This document shows, one piece after another, positions 16,241-25,150 of a DNA stretch of 44,803 nucleotides. A program made the position numbers and the translations under genes. Below the pieces are notes generated by a model. It saw only the letters and a list, made by a program, of their open reading frames with translations, was not told the DNA's origin and searched no databases. Source of the stretch: Deltaproteobacteria bacterium ADurb.Bin207 (GTDB taxonomy: Bacteria > Myxococcota_A > Polyangia > Polyangiales > Polyangiaceae); assembly GCA_002070115.1 (NCBI GenBank), contig MWCO01000054.1:1-44803 (forward strand), read 5' to 3'. Each line of letters opens with the position of its first letter. The first letter of the stretch is position 1.

Positions 16241-16382
16241 GAGGCAATCCTCTCGAGCGTGGGCATTTTCGCAGGTCGCAAGCGACGCGGTTGCGAAGAG
16301 TTGCCTCTTTTGGTCCAGCGCGTTGTGAAAATCAAGAGTTTCCTATGAGGGGGTGCATCGGAGCCGGTTGCTAGCAGGGGGC

Positions 16383-16634
16383 TCAACCGGAGGAGGCGCC
16401 TTCCAGATCTTGTCCGCGACCGCAAATTTCCAGTCGGTATCGGCTGTTGACGGTTTCGATGAAGAAGACGTCTTGTCCTGCCACGCGGAGAATCCGCCGA
16501 ACTGGGGTGGTTACGTACTCGTGCAGCCCATTGGAGAACTCGACGACGATGACGGATCCTTTCCTCGGCGCTCGCACGAGGCGACCGGTCACAGCTCGCG
16601 AGCCACGTCCCAGCTTGCGTAATACGACCAGCAC
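16383..16634 (-). CDS. small conserved-looking protein, 83 residues
   Basis: This is a compact beta-rich domain: VTGRLVRAPRKGSVIVVEFS, then HEYVTTPVRRILRV and DVFFIETVNSRYRLEI. The end pattern (ET.NS.YRLEI) recurs in small proteins I know from Myxococcota, with no function known. The start is a GTG at 16634 with a G-run directly before it; a GTG at 16592 would leave out the basic N-terminal part. No RBS choice is convincing. It stands alone upstream of the basic microprotein gene on the same strand, 142 bp apart. Confidence 0.5.
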   Translation of the reverse strand: MLVVLRKLGRGSRAVTGRLVRAPRKGSVIVVEFSNGLHEYVTTPVRRILRVAGQDVFFIETVNSRYRLEICGRGQDLEGASSG

Positions 16635-16831
16635 CCCCCTATCGTAGCAGCAACCCTGGGTTCGTCCACCGCAACGATTGAAAATCGATACAAGTCGGCA
16701 AATGGAGCATGAGCGGATTGGGCAAGCGTGGGAGGGGTTGGGGGGGCGCGTGGGAAGGTTGGCTACCCGCGGTCGTCAAATCTCATTCCGTCTCTTGCGT
16801 TTCCGTGCGAGCGGCGCTTTGCTGCCGCGCC

Positions 16832-17440
16832 GTGGTCGCTGAGTTCAATCCTTTTCCATGGCTGTCTTCTCCCTCCATCGAACCCCGAGGTCATATCGAG
16901 GTGGTTACCGGAGGCATGTTTAGCGGCAAAACGGAGGAACTCATTCGACGGCTTCGTTTGGCGATGCACGCGAAACGAAAGGTGCAGGCGTTCAAGCCAC
17001 GGATTGATGACCGCTATGATGCCACGAAGGTGATGACGCATTTTGGGGTTGGGATCGAGGCGGTGGCGGTGCCGAATTCGGCGGCTTTGGAAGCGCGGGT
17101 CGAGGCTGATACGCAGGTGGTTGGCGTGGATGAAGCCCAATTTTTCGACGCGGGGATCGTCGACTTGGTGGAACGGTTGGCTGACCGTGGCGTTTGTGTG
17201 TTGCTTGCGGGCTTGGACCAAGACTATCTCGGCCGTCCATTTGCGCCGATGCCGCAACTCATGGCCATCGCGGAGCATGTGACGAAAGTCTACGCGGTCT
17301 GTGCGGTTTGTGGGGCGCCAGCGACGCGATCCCAACGGATCGTCGAACAGAAGTCGACGATTTTGGTGGGGGGAGACGAATCGTATGAGCCTCGGTGTCG
17401 TTGCTGTTTTCAACGACGAGAGTTGTCCCGAACCTCGTGA
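16832..17440 (+). CDS. tdk: thymidine kinase, type II (TK1-like)
   Basis: This salvage enzyme phosphorylates thymidine to dTMP. It has the P-loop GGMFSGKTEEL, the Walker-B-like VDEAQFF carrying the catalytic Glu, the lasso region and a zinc-binding site made of CAVC and CRCC near the C-terminus. All key residues are kept. The start is unsure. The GTG at 16832 gives about 202 residues, the family's usual size, but has no ribosome-binding site. The ATG at 16709 would add 41 residues rich in Trp, Cys and Arg that look non-coding, with GGAG too close. It lies 69 bp upstream of alr on the same strand, so the two may be co-transcribed. Confidence 0.93.
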   Translation: MVAEFNPFPWLSSPSIEPRGHIEVVTGGMFSGKTEELIRRLRLAMHAKRKVQAFKPRIDDRYDATKVMTHFGVGIEAVAVPNSAALEARVEADTQVVGVDEAQFFDAGIVDLVERLADRGVCVLLAGLDQDYLGRPFAPMPQLMAIAEHVTKVYAVCAVCGAPATRSQRIVEQKSTILVGGDESYEPRCRCCFQRRELSRTS

Positions 17441-17509
17441 CGGTCGATCTTTCGAACTGCAGGAATCTTGACCAGAGCTGTGGCGTTCGATAAGCGCGGA
17501 AGGATAACT

Positions 17510-18700
17510 ATGGCGATACCAGCCCTGACTCCTGTACCTCGCGTGCAACGACCCCGACGAGCCACACCCGCGGATGCCGTTCGACCGACCCGAGCGGAGG
17601 TCAACCTTGATCATTTGCGGCATAATTTACGTGTTTTGCGACGTTTGTCGGGAGGCACGCGATTATGGGGGGTATTGAAAGCCGATGGTTACGGACACGG
17701 GGCACCGGCCGTGGCGCGGACCCTCGAGCGGTCTGGCATCGATGGGTTATGTGTGGCGTTGCTGGAAGAAGCGGTTGAGCTTCGTAACGCGGGAATTCAC
17801 GCGCCTGTCCTCGTGATGGGAGGAAATTATGGTCATGGCTGGGGAGAGCTGTTGGCGCATGAGCTTACGCCCGTGATCTACGATCGGGAGCAACTCGAAG
17901 CGCTCGCCAAAGAAGTGCATCTTTATGGGTTCGCGCCCATCGGAGTGCATCTCAAGGTGGATACGGGCATGTCTCGTCTCGGTGTCAGGCATGATCGTTT
18001 GGGGCCCATGTTGGACCGAATTCGTGATCTGCCCGAAGTGCGTTTGACGGGCATGATGACTCATTTTGCGAATGCGGATGATGATGAGATGGAGGCTACG
18101 CAGCACCAATGCGCGCTGTTCGAGCGGGCCATCGATGAAGTTCGTGCGGCTGGATTTCATCCCGAAGTCATTCATGCGGCCAACAGCGCGGCGCTCATCC
18201 GACTTCCTCGCGCGCGCTATGATTTGGCGCGTCCGGGTATCGCGCTATTTGGTGTCTCCCCGCGAGCGGATCTCATCGCGGACTTGCGTCCTGTGATGCG
18301 CGTACGAAGTGAGGTCGTGGCGCTGCGAGAAGTACTTCCCGGCGAAGGGGCCGGTTATGGTTCCTCGTGGAAAGCGCGACGAATATCACGGCTTGCTACC
18401 GTGCCCATGGGATATGCCGATGGTTTGCCGCGGAGCTTGTCCAACAAGGGACGGATGCTCGTGCGCGGAACGACAGCTCCGATCGTGGGAAATGTCTCGA
18501 TGGACATGACGATGATCGATGTGACCGATGTGCCTGGGGCTTCGTTGCGCGATGAGGTTGTGGTGCTTGGTCCTCAACAAGGGCCGCTCGGTTCTGATTG
18601 CATCACCGCCGATGAGATTGCCAACCATGCGGATACCATCTCATGGGAGATTCTCACGGGAATATCTCGTCGAGTTCCACGGTTTTTTAGAGAACCGTGA
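17510..18700 (+). CDS. alr: alanine racemase
   Basis: This PLP enzyme of 396 residues makes D-alanine for the wall. The PLP lysine is K57 in WGVLKADGYGHG, and the second catalytic base is Y283 in GAGYGSSW. The metal-free TIM-barrel core and C-terminal beta domain are complete (GNVSMDMTMIDVTD, EILTGISRRVPR at the end). The ATG at 17510 has GGAAGGA at about 6 nt; an upstream in-frame GTG or TTG adds only 14 residues. A 25-residue Pro/Arg-rich N-terminal stretch before the domain is a little longer than usual. It follows tdk and ends in a hairpin overlapping its stop. Confidence 0.95.
   Translation: MAIPALTPVPRVQRPRRATPADAVRPTRAEVNLDHLRHNLRVLRRLSGGTRLWGVLKADGYGHGAPAVARTLERSGIDGLCVALLEEAVELRNAGIHAPVLVMGGNYGHGWGELLAHELTPVIYDREQLEALAKEVHLYGFAPIGVHLKVDTGMSRLGVRHDRLGPMLDRIRDLPEVRLTGMMTHFANADDDEMEATQHQCALFERAIDEVRAAGFHPEVIHAANSAALIRLPRARYDLARPGIALFGVSPRADLIADLRPVMRVRSEVVALREVLPGEGAGYGSSWKARRISRLATVPMGYADGLPRSLSNKGRMLVRGTTAPIVGNVSMDMTMIDVTDVPGASLRDEVVVLGPQQGPLGSDCITADEIANHADTISWEILTGISRRVPRFFREP
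18678..18699. terminator. hairpin over the alr stop codon
   Basis: CACGGTT (18678-18684) pairs with AACCGTG (18693-18699) across an 8-nt T-rich loop, followed by ATTTG. It overlaps the alr stop (18698-18700), in the gap before a convergent gene. Stem strength and position fit a terminator, though the downstream T-run is poor. Confidence 0.4.
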
Positions 18701-18744
18701 TTTGTCGTGAGCGGTCGTGGCGCGGACGGTTCCGTTATCCTGAT

Positions 18745-19980
18745 TCAAATATCTGGGGCCGGACGGTTTCCTACCGCCGCGATGGCGTCGTTCACCGCGT
18801 TGGAGCCTCGCAAGCAAGGGTAACAATCGTGACCTCCCAGCCGGCCGCAGCCGTATCGCGAAGTGAGTTTGCCAAGCATGGGCAACGCGCGTCGATCGGC
18901 TCGTTGTTGTACTCGTGGAAGCAATTCCGCGACTTGTTCGCATGTGGAGGCAGCGCGTAGATCGAGAACGACAGCGAGGGCATCCGAGGCGGCCTCGCGA
19001 ATCTCCGGTGTATACAGCAAGCTTTTCGCAAGCTCGAAGGCAATCGTCCCATCTCGTCGTCGAACCCACACGTCGTAAAGCATGTCGACGGCCAGAGGTG
19101 TTCGTAAAGAAGCGAGGATGGCAAGGGCTTCGGTGGCGGTTTCAGGGTCTTCGGTGAATGGTTTGAGTTTTGCCAAGGTACGTCGGTCCGCCGACAGAGG
19201 AAGATCGGCGCGTAATTCTTTGGCAATCAACTCCAACTGACGGTGTTTGAAGACGGACTTGCCTCGCGCCCAGGCTAACGATTCATTGAAAGTGCGGTTG
19301 GGCGCGGGTCGCCGTTCGATCTGGTCGATGGCATCAGGGTCTCCTTGTGCTGCCCGTTCGGCAAGAGAGGGCAATGATAGTGCGGAAGGAGTGGTTTCCG
19401 ATTCTGTCGAGGCGGGGCCGCTGGGAGTCGAGCGTGTACGTGTCGGGGAGGCGACGGTGGCGGAGGCGATGGGGTGGTGATGAGTTTGGGGTTTGGGAAG
19501 GAACCACCATGCTCCGATGGCGCTGACCAAAAGGCCGATGACGGCCGCGCCACCGATCCACATTCCCAATACTTTCAGGCCGACGGATTTGGGCAGGGGT
19601 TGGTCGGAGGTAGGGGCAAGAGGTGGTTGCCCGGTGGGGCGAACGGTTATGTTCTTGGTGGAGGCAATGCCTGGGAGTTGCGACATTTCCCACGATTCCG
19701 GTGTGGGACGTCCCAATTTTTCGATATGTGGCGGTTTCGCAGCGCTCGGTGGCGGCGGTGATCCACGAGAGAAAGAGGGGCGAACCGGTGGAGGGGGTGA
19801 TGTGCGTACGGGTGGTGGGACACCGGAGCCGGGGGGAGGGGGGACCGTTGTGCGTGCGGGAGGCGGTCTGCTCGCTCGCTCTAGCAGTTGTGCTGGAGGC
19901 GCAATCAATGTCGACTCATCGTCTCCCACCGTCTTGGTGGGCGGAGGAAGAACCGGAGGGAGTCGATTGGACCGCGTCAT
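18745..19980 (-). CDS. membrane protein like the tail of myxobacterial Ser/Thr kinases, no kinase domain
   Basis: This is a 411-residue protein. Residues 1 to about 145 are Pro/Thr/Ser-rich and would lie in the cytoplasm. One membrane helix (VLGMWIGGAAVIGLLVSAIGAWWF) is followed by a Ser/Thr/Pro linker and an alpha-helical, HEAT-like domain of about 190 residues with LAVDMLYDVWVRRRDGT, LAKSLLYTPEIREAASDALAVVLDLR and, near the end, a Cys motif (YGCGRLGGHDCYPCLRG). In my recollection of Polyangia kinases, this helical domain with DCYPCLR follows the membrane helix of Hanks-type kinases. Here the kinase is replaced by the Pro-rich region. The ATG at 19980 has no clear ribosome-binding site; an upstream in-frame start at 20043 is possible. 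The function is unknown; a receptor half is inference. Confidence 0.65.
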   Translation of the reverse strand: MTRSNRLPPVLPPPTKTVGDDESTLIAPPAQLLERASRPPPARTTVPPPPGSGVPPPVRTSPPPPVRPSFSRGSPPPPSAAKPPHIEKLGRPTPESWEMSQLPGIASTKNITVRPTGQPPLAPTSDQPLPKSVGLKVLGMWIGGAAVIGLLVSAIGAWWFLPKPQTHHHPIASATVASPTRTRSTPSGPASTESETTPSALSLPSLAERAAQGDPDAIDQIERRPAPNRTFNESLAWARGKSVFKHRQLELIAKELRADLPLSADRRTLAKLKPFTEDPETATEALAILASLRTPLAVDMLYDVWVRRRDGTIAFELAKSLLYTPEIREAASDALAVVLDLRAASTCEQVAELLPRVQQRADRRALPMLGKLTSRYGCGRLGGHDCYPCLRGSNAVNDAIAAVGNRPAPDI

Positions 19981-20104
19981 TTTTGGGAAAGAGTAACCCG
20001 ATGAGTCCGTGATGGGAAATGGGCAATGGAATGGTTGTACCATGCATTGGCGTGCCGATGTGTCAACCTAGCTAGAAGCGATCCTTTCACAAGCGAGATC
20101 TGCC

Positions 20105-21997
20105 ATGTCCATGGGATATCGATTGATATGGGGAATTGGTTTGCTGTTGTCATTATCCGCTTGTAGTTCGGGTGATGACGCTTCTTCATGGTCTTGGGGG
20201 GGAGATTCCGGCAATTCGGCAGCCGATGCGTCGGGGGTGCCCGAGGATAGTGCCCGTGAAGGGGCGGCGGAGGCGGCGCAAACCGAGGGCAGTGTCCCGA
20301 TTGTGGATATGGATGGGGACTCGGTTCCGGATGACGTCGACAACTGCCCGGATATGCCAAATCCAGATCAAATGGATACGGATGGGGATGGTCAAGGGGA
20401 TGCTTGTCAGTATCAAGACGGAACCTTCGAGCATCCGTTTTTCATTCCCGCGGATCCTCGACTGCCGGATTTTCATGATGCGCGCAACACGAAAGACGCG
20501 ACCTCATCGGTGGTCGACAGCTATCCGGGGTTCGAAAAGACGAACGAATCAGGTCCAGAATTCGTGTATATGTTTGCTCTACAAGACAAGGCACGCGTCA
20601 AGGCATCTTTAGCGTTGGAGCCGTCGGGGACGGACGTTGACGTACATTTGTTGTCTTCCGTGGATCCGATCGCGCTTGTGGCGAGGGATGATCGAAGTGT
20701 CGATGAACTACTCGAACCTGGTCGGTACTACCTTGTGTTGGACACGTACGTGAGCAGCAGTGGCGCGATGGCGGGGCCCTATGATTTGACGGTGGGGTTT
20801 ACGGCATGGCATGCGGGGACGTTGGATGATCCGATCGTCATTGGCAAAGATCCGGACGCCGCGCTGCCTTTGCCTTTCGTTTTTCATGATAATCGGGACA
20901 CACGGGAGGCGATATCCGATGCGATTGACGCTTATCCTGGGTTCGAACACCTCGATGAATCCGGTCGTGAGATTGTGTATCGATTCCGCATCGACGAGCC
21001 AGCGCGGCTTGCCGCTACGATTGCTTTTACCGAGCCGCAAGGAACGGATGTCGACTTGCATCTGCTGTCGTCCATCGAGCCTCTCACGTTGGAAAAACGA
21101 GGGAATACGGCGTTATACGCGGTGTTGGAGCCGGGAACGTACTACGTGACGGCGGACACATTCGTATCGTCGGGCCAAGAACTGGCAGGCCCGTATTCTT
21201 TGCGATTGAGTCTTCGTCCGCGCAAGGTGCCGCCAGGGGATTACTTTCATGACTATGTGCTTTCAGCGGTCGATTACCTCGATGCGCAGTATCGGTTGCT
21301 CGGATACGACTCGGCGGTGTTGACGCATGACATACCGTATGGAACGTACGGAACGATCTACCGAACGGGGGGAGCGAAGACGATGTGTGTGGCGGCGGCG
21401 ATGGAAGTGATTCTCACGGCGATGACGATATGGGCGGAGGATACGGGAGACACGACGGTTTTTGATTTTCTTCCTATCGAGAGTTGGCAGACGCTGCATT
21501 CGGATCACATCAAGGCACATATTTGGGTCAATCATTCGCTGGACTCGTATGGGACCGCGGATGCGCTCGTGCATTTTGGGATGGGTGAGACGGTATCTTT
21601 CGAGCAGCTCCGGCCGGGATCATTCATCAATCTGAATCGCACCAATGGAACGGGTCACGCGGTGATTTTCCTATCGTTCATCGATATCCAAGGCACGGAG
21701 TATTCGGTTTGGAATGAACGGGTGGTGGGATTCAAGTACTTTTCATCGCAGGGGGGATTAGCGGAAGGGGCGGGTGGTTTGGATTATCGATACGCGGTAT
21801 TCGATGAATTTGGCCAGCCTACCATGCCCTACAAGCGAGATTCAGGCGTCATCAACAGCAAAAACCAAAAATACCTCAACACCGGGGAGATGTATGCTCC
21901 CACGCGCTGGACGAAGACGAAGGTTAACGTGCCGCTTCACGCCTTGCCGACCGTCTTTGACAGGACGTATTTCACGGGCAAGACATTGGACGATTGA
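20105..21997 (+). CDS. lipoprotein with TSP3 repeats, two PPC-like domains and a Cys-His hydrolase-like domain
   Basis: This is a 630-residue predicted lipoprotein (lipobox LSLSAC, Cys20). A Ser/Asp/Ala linker is followed by a thrombospondin type 3 calcium-binding segment (68-101, DMDGDSVPDDVDNCP and DTDGDGQGDAC). Two tandem beta-domains (about 108-232 and 240-372) repeat the same landmarks (PxFHDxRxT, YPGFE, GTDVDxHLLSS, LEPGxYY, AGPYxL), like PPC domains. The C-terminal part (375-630) has C428 in AKTMCVAAAMEV and H518 in NGTGHAVIFL, a Cys then His order as in papain/NlpC-like enzymes; N537 in VWNERV may be the third residue. A secreted peptidase or amidase role is inference. The start is uncertain between two ATGs two codons apart. 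Confidence 0.72.
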   Translation: MSMGYRLIWGIGLLLSLSACSSGDDASSWSWGGDSGNSAADASGVPEDSAREGAAEAAQTEGSVPIVDMDGDSVPDDVDNCPDMPNPDQMDTDGDGQGDACQYQDGTFEHPFFIPADPRLPDFHDARNTKDATSSVVDSYPGFEKTNESGPEFVYMFALQDKARVKASLALEPSGTDVDVHLLSSVDPIALVARDDRSVDELLEPGRYYLVLDTYVSSSGAMAGPYDLTVGFTAWHAGTLDDPIVIGKDPDAALPLPFVFHDNRDTREAISDAIDAYPGFEHLDESGREIVYRFRIDEPARLAATIAFTEPQGTDVDLHLLSSIEPLTLEKRGNTALYAVLEPGTYYVTADTFVSSGQELAGPYSLRLSLRPRKVPPGDYFHDYVLSAVDYLDAQYRLLGYDSAVLTHDIPYGTYGTIYRTGGAKTMCVAAAMEVILTAMTIWAEDTGDTTVFDFLPIESWQTLHSDHIKAHIWVNHSLDSYGTADALVHFGMGETVSFEQLRPGSFINLNRTNGTGHAVIFLSFIDIQGTEYSVWNERVVGFKYFSSQGGLAEGAGGLDYRYAVFDEFGQPTMPYKRDSGVINSKNQKYLNTGEMYAPTRWTKTKVNVPLHALPTVFDRTYFTGKTLDD

Positions 21998-22049
21998 TCG
22001 ATGTTGGGGCCGTGGAAAGGGGATTGGTATTTTCATTCGGAGGCGACGA

Positions 22050-23549
22050 TCAAAACTCGTGAGGCATGAGATCTCTCGGGCTTCGGAAGTGCTGGATGGG
22101 AGAATAAAAAAGCAAATTGGAAACGCGGGACGTATAGACACAAGCGTAGGCTTCTACCTGTTGTCCGAAGCTGGACAGTTCCGTGCCTTCTTTGAGCAGG
22201 GGGCCCCAGGTTGGGTGGAAGCGTTGTTCGATCCGCGCCTCGATATCGCGGGTTTCGCTTTCGTTGCTTTGGAGCAAACCGCGAACGCGTTCGACGGTAC
22301 GTTTCTCGAGTTGGCGTTGCACTTCGACAGCGGAAGTCATGGCGATGTCCCGTGTGGCGCGAACCGACTCGAGTTGTCGTGACTGATCTTTGAAAAGCGT
22401 TTGGTGGACACGAAGTTCGTCTTCCAACTCTTCTCGTTGGGAGGTCAAGTCTTGCAAGCGTTGGATATCGGGAAGGGAGGCTTCATGGGCTCGAAGTTCA
22501 TCATCGAGTTCGTGCAGCACGAGGCCCGTGCGCCAGGAGGCTTCTTTTTTCGAACGCAAGATATCGCCGTAGATATGGTCGCCCACATATAAGATCCGGT
22601 CACCGGGAACGCCGAGCAATCGTGTGAAGTCCGACAGATTGCCGCCTTCATAGGATTTTCCTCGTTCGAACGAGGTCGAAGCGCGCAGGACAACGGGGCG
22701 TTTCGAGTCTCCATCTTGTTCGATGAGGGGCTGACGTTCGAGGAAGAATTGTGGTTTGTTGGCCGAGGTGATGACGATGTCGAAGTAGTGTCTCCAGGTG
22801 GGATATTCGGGCATTTCGCTGCCGAGCAGGTAATCCATGACGGCATGGGTGAAAGGCCACGGCGAGTTGGTGAGAAGAAAGAGCTTTTTCCCGCCGGAAC
22901 GTAGTTTGTGAAAGGTGGAGGCGAGTTGTGGGTCTTTTCGGATGAAGCGCCTGAGGTCATCCGTAATGAGCCGAGGGATGGTGCCATCACGAAAAAGACC
23001 GTCGGCGCAGGTTCTGATCTGGTCGAACAGATGGGAAGGGTCGATGCTGTGGCGTTGCTGCTCGAGCGATTGGATCCATGCGGCGAATAAAGAAGCCTCG
23101 CTTCGTGCGTAAAGCGTATCGATGCCAAAAAATTGTGGTGTCCCCACGCGGATTCGTCGGGCTTCATAGGTTTTGGCAAGCTGGTCGGGCGAAAGCTCCC
23201 GCAAACCGTGGAATCCTTTTCGAACGACTCGATATCGGTCCAGTTTGAGGATATGGCCGAGTCGTTTGTCGATGACCAAGCCTCGGATGCAAAAGGAGGG
23301 GTCGACGTTGGTGGGGGCGTGAGGGAAACCTTGTTGGCGAAGCCTATCGATCATCGAATGGATACAAAGCGAATCCAAGGCTGATGGGTCGTACATGGCG
23401 ATCGTATGATCCATGTCGAAGCCGATCCACTCGACATCCCCCATTTTCATGCTTTGATTGGCGAAGATTCGATGAACCCGCGCGATGATCGTGCGCGGGG
23501 CGGTCTGGATCTCTGGGAAGGGCAGGGCGAGCTGTTCCGGTTTGAGCAT
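22050..23549 (-). CDS. HAD-superfamily 5'-nucleotidase, cN-II-like
   Basis: This is a 499-residue protein of the HAD subfamily IG, related to eukaryotic cytosolic purine 5'-nucleotidase, which dephosphorylates IMP and GMP. Motif I is WIGFDMDHTIAMY (D45 nucleophile, D47 acid). Motif II is KLFLLTNSPWPF, and the late motif is GDRILYVGDHIYGDILRSKK with the metal-binding Asp residues. A long coiled coil follows (about 370-450), rich in Arg, Glu and Gln, and then a short aromatic tail. This coil is in the place of the regulatory C-terminal part of eukaryotic members. The ATG at 23549 is the best start; a TTG 33 bp upstream is the alternative. No ribosome-binding site is clear. It is divergent from cydA. 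Confidence 0.85.
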   Translation of the reverse strand: MLKPEQLALPFPEIQTAPRTIIARVHRIFANQSMKMGDVEWIGFDMDHTIAMYDPSALDSLCIHSMIDRLRQQGFPHAPTNVDPSFCIRGLVIDKRLGHILKLDRYRVVRKGFHGLRELSPDQLAKTYEARRIRVGTPQFFGIDTLYARSEASLFAAWIQSLEQQRHSIDPSHLFDQIRTCADGLFRDGTIPRLITDDLRRFIRKDPQLASTFHKLRSGGKKLFLLTNSPWPFTHAVMDYLLGSEMPEYPTWRHYFDIVITSANKPQFFLERQPLIEQDGDSKRPVVLRASTSFERGKSYEGGNLSDFTRLLGVPGDRILYVGDHIYGDILRSKKEASWRTGLVLHELDDELRAHEASLPDIQRLQDLTSQREELEDELRVHQTLFKDQSRQLESVRATRDIAMTSAVEVQRQLEKRTVERVRGLLQSNESETRDIEARIEQRFHPTWGPLLKEGTELSSFGQQVEAYACVYTSRVSNLLFYSPIQHFRSPRDLMPHEF

Positions 23550-23709
23550 CGATGAACTCACGCTGAGCGTAGCGTAGAGCAAGAAGGCTTGAGCCTGAAT
23601 CCATAGACTATGATTCGAGAAAGGTGGTGTGGCGAGTGCAAAAGATCGGCTCTTTTCCGCGATGGGCTATTCTCGAATGGCTGTGATTTCCTGGGTTGTA
23701 GCGGATCGG

Positions 23710-23738
23710 TTGACCGCCAAGCGGCCAAGCTCTAGGAC
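23710..23738 (+). promoter_or_regulatory. candidate sigma-70 promoter for cydAB
   Basis: TTGACC (23710-23715) and TAGGAC (23733-23738) are separated by 17 bp, and the ATG of cydA is 45 bp further. The -35 box matches 5 of 6 consensus bases; the -10 is weak. No FNR-type palindrome was noticed in the 233-bp gap. Confidence 0.35.
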
Positions 23739-23782
23739 GGTTTGCGACTAGACCCGGCGTCTTGCCTTTCCGAGGAGTCCCC

Positions 23783-25150
23783 ATGGACGTGGATCTGCTT
23801 GCACGACTGCAATTCGCTTTCACCCTCATGGTGCATTACGTATTTCCCCCGTTGAGCATCGGGCTTGGGGTGCTGTTGGTGGCCATGGAGGCGACGTACG
23901 TGAAGACCCGGGACCCGGACTACGAGCAGATGACGAAGTTCTGGGTGCGGGTGTTCGGGTTGATCTTTGCTGTCGGCGTGGCGACGGGCATTGTGATGGA
24001 GTTTCAGTTTGGGACGAACTGGTCGACGTATTCGAGATTCGTGGGGGATGTCTTTGGGAGTCCCTTGGCGGCGGAAGGGATATTTGCGTTCTTTTTGGAG
24101 TCGGGATTCCTTGCGTTGCTGCTCTTTGGTTGGAATCGGGTGAAGCCGGGCGTGCATCTTTTTGCGACGGCGATGGTGGCGTTGGGGAGTCACTTGAGCG
24201 CGGTGTGGATCGTGATCGCCAATTCTTGGCAACAGACGCCTGCGGGGCATCATATCGTTGGCGAAGGAAGTCAGGCGCGAGCCGAAATCGTCGACTTTTG
24301 GGCCGTGGTATTCAACCCTTCCTCGGTGGATCGGATTTCCCATACGATCATGGGGTGTTGGCAAGCGGGGGCATGGTTGGTGCTCTCGGTGAGCGCCTAT
24401 TATTTACTGCGGGGGCGCCATGAAAAGATTGCCAAAAAGTCGATGCAGCTTGCCCTTGTGTTGGCGTTGGTTTCTTCGCTTGGGCAGTTGGCGACCGGGC
24501 ATACGAGCGCGGAGGGGGTAGGGGCCAATCAACCGGCCAAGCTTGCGGCGTTCGAGGGACACTACGAGGCTTCGGCGCCCGCGGATTTGTATTTGTTCGG
24601 TTGGGTCGACGAAAAAAACGAGAAGGTCATCGGCATAGGAATTCCGGGGATGCTCAGCATGATGTTGCATCGGGACTTCAAAGCTCCCGTGACCGGGCTC
24701 CGTGCGTTTGCGCCTGAGGATCGGCCACCGGTGCAGATTGTGTTTCAGTCCTATCACGCGATGGTGGGTATCGGCATGATCCTCATCGGTCTTGCGGCGG
24801 GGGGGCTCATGTTGCTGCGGGGAGGGCGTTTGTATCGAATGCGTTGGCTTTTATGGACCTTTGTTGCCGCCGTGCTGCTTCCCCAACTCGCGAATCAACT
24901 CGGTTGGATGTCCGCGGAAGTCGGACGGCAACCATGGATCGTGTATGGGTTGCTCAGAAGAGTCGATGGTCTGAGTCGGGTGGTGAACGCCAACCAAGTT
25001 CTATGGTCCATCATCATGTTCGCTTTGATCTATGCGCTTTTGATGGCCGTCTTCTTGTTTTTGTTGGACAAAAAAATCAAACATGGGCCTGGTCCCGATG
25101 AAGAAGCGACGGTGGCCGATGGGATGCTGACGGAAGGGAGGGATGCGTGA
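23783..25150 (+). CDS. cydA: cytochrome bd ubiquinol oxidase subunit I
   Basis: This 455-residue inner-membrane protein is the haem-bearing subunit of the high-affinity terminal oxidase that reduces O2 to water with quinol. Haem ligands fit H18 (MVHYVFPPLS), H187 (RISHTIM) and M327 (SYHAMVGIG). The quinol-site and signature motif GRQPWIVYGLLRR (381-393) is present. The Q-loop is the short form, without the C-terminal insertion of E. coli CydA, and the length fits the short-loop type. GAGGAG lies upstream of the ATG at 23783; the 7-residue extension to 23762 has no site. It overlaps cydB by 1 nt (TGATG). Confidence 0.96.
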   Translation: MDVDLLARLQFAFTLMVHYVFPPLSIGLGVLLVAMEATYVKTRDPDYEQMTKFWVRVFGLIFAVGVATGIVMEFQFGTNWSTYSRFVGDVFGSPLAAEGIFAFFLESGFLALLLFGWNRVKPGVHLFATAMVALGSHLSAVWIVIANSWQQTPAGHHIVGEGSQARAEIVDFWAVVFNPSSVDRISHTIMGCWQAGAWLVLSVSAYYLLRGRHEKIAKKSMQLALVLALVSSLGQLATGHTSAEGVGANQPAKLAAFEGHYEASAPADLYLFGWVDEKNEKVIGIGIPGMLSMMLHRDFKAPVTGLRAFAPEDRPPVQIVFQSYHAMVGIGMILIGLAAGGLMLLRGGRLYRMRWLLWTFVAAVLLPQLANQLGWMSAEVGRQPWIVYGLLRRVDGLSRVVNANQVLWSIIMFALIYALLMAVFLFLLDKKIKHGPGPDEEATVADGMLTEGRDA

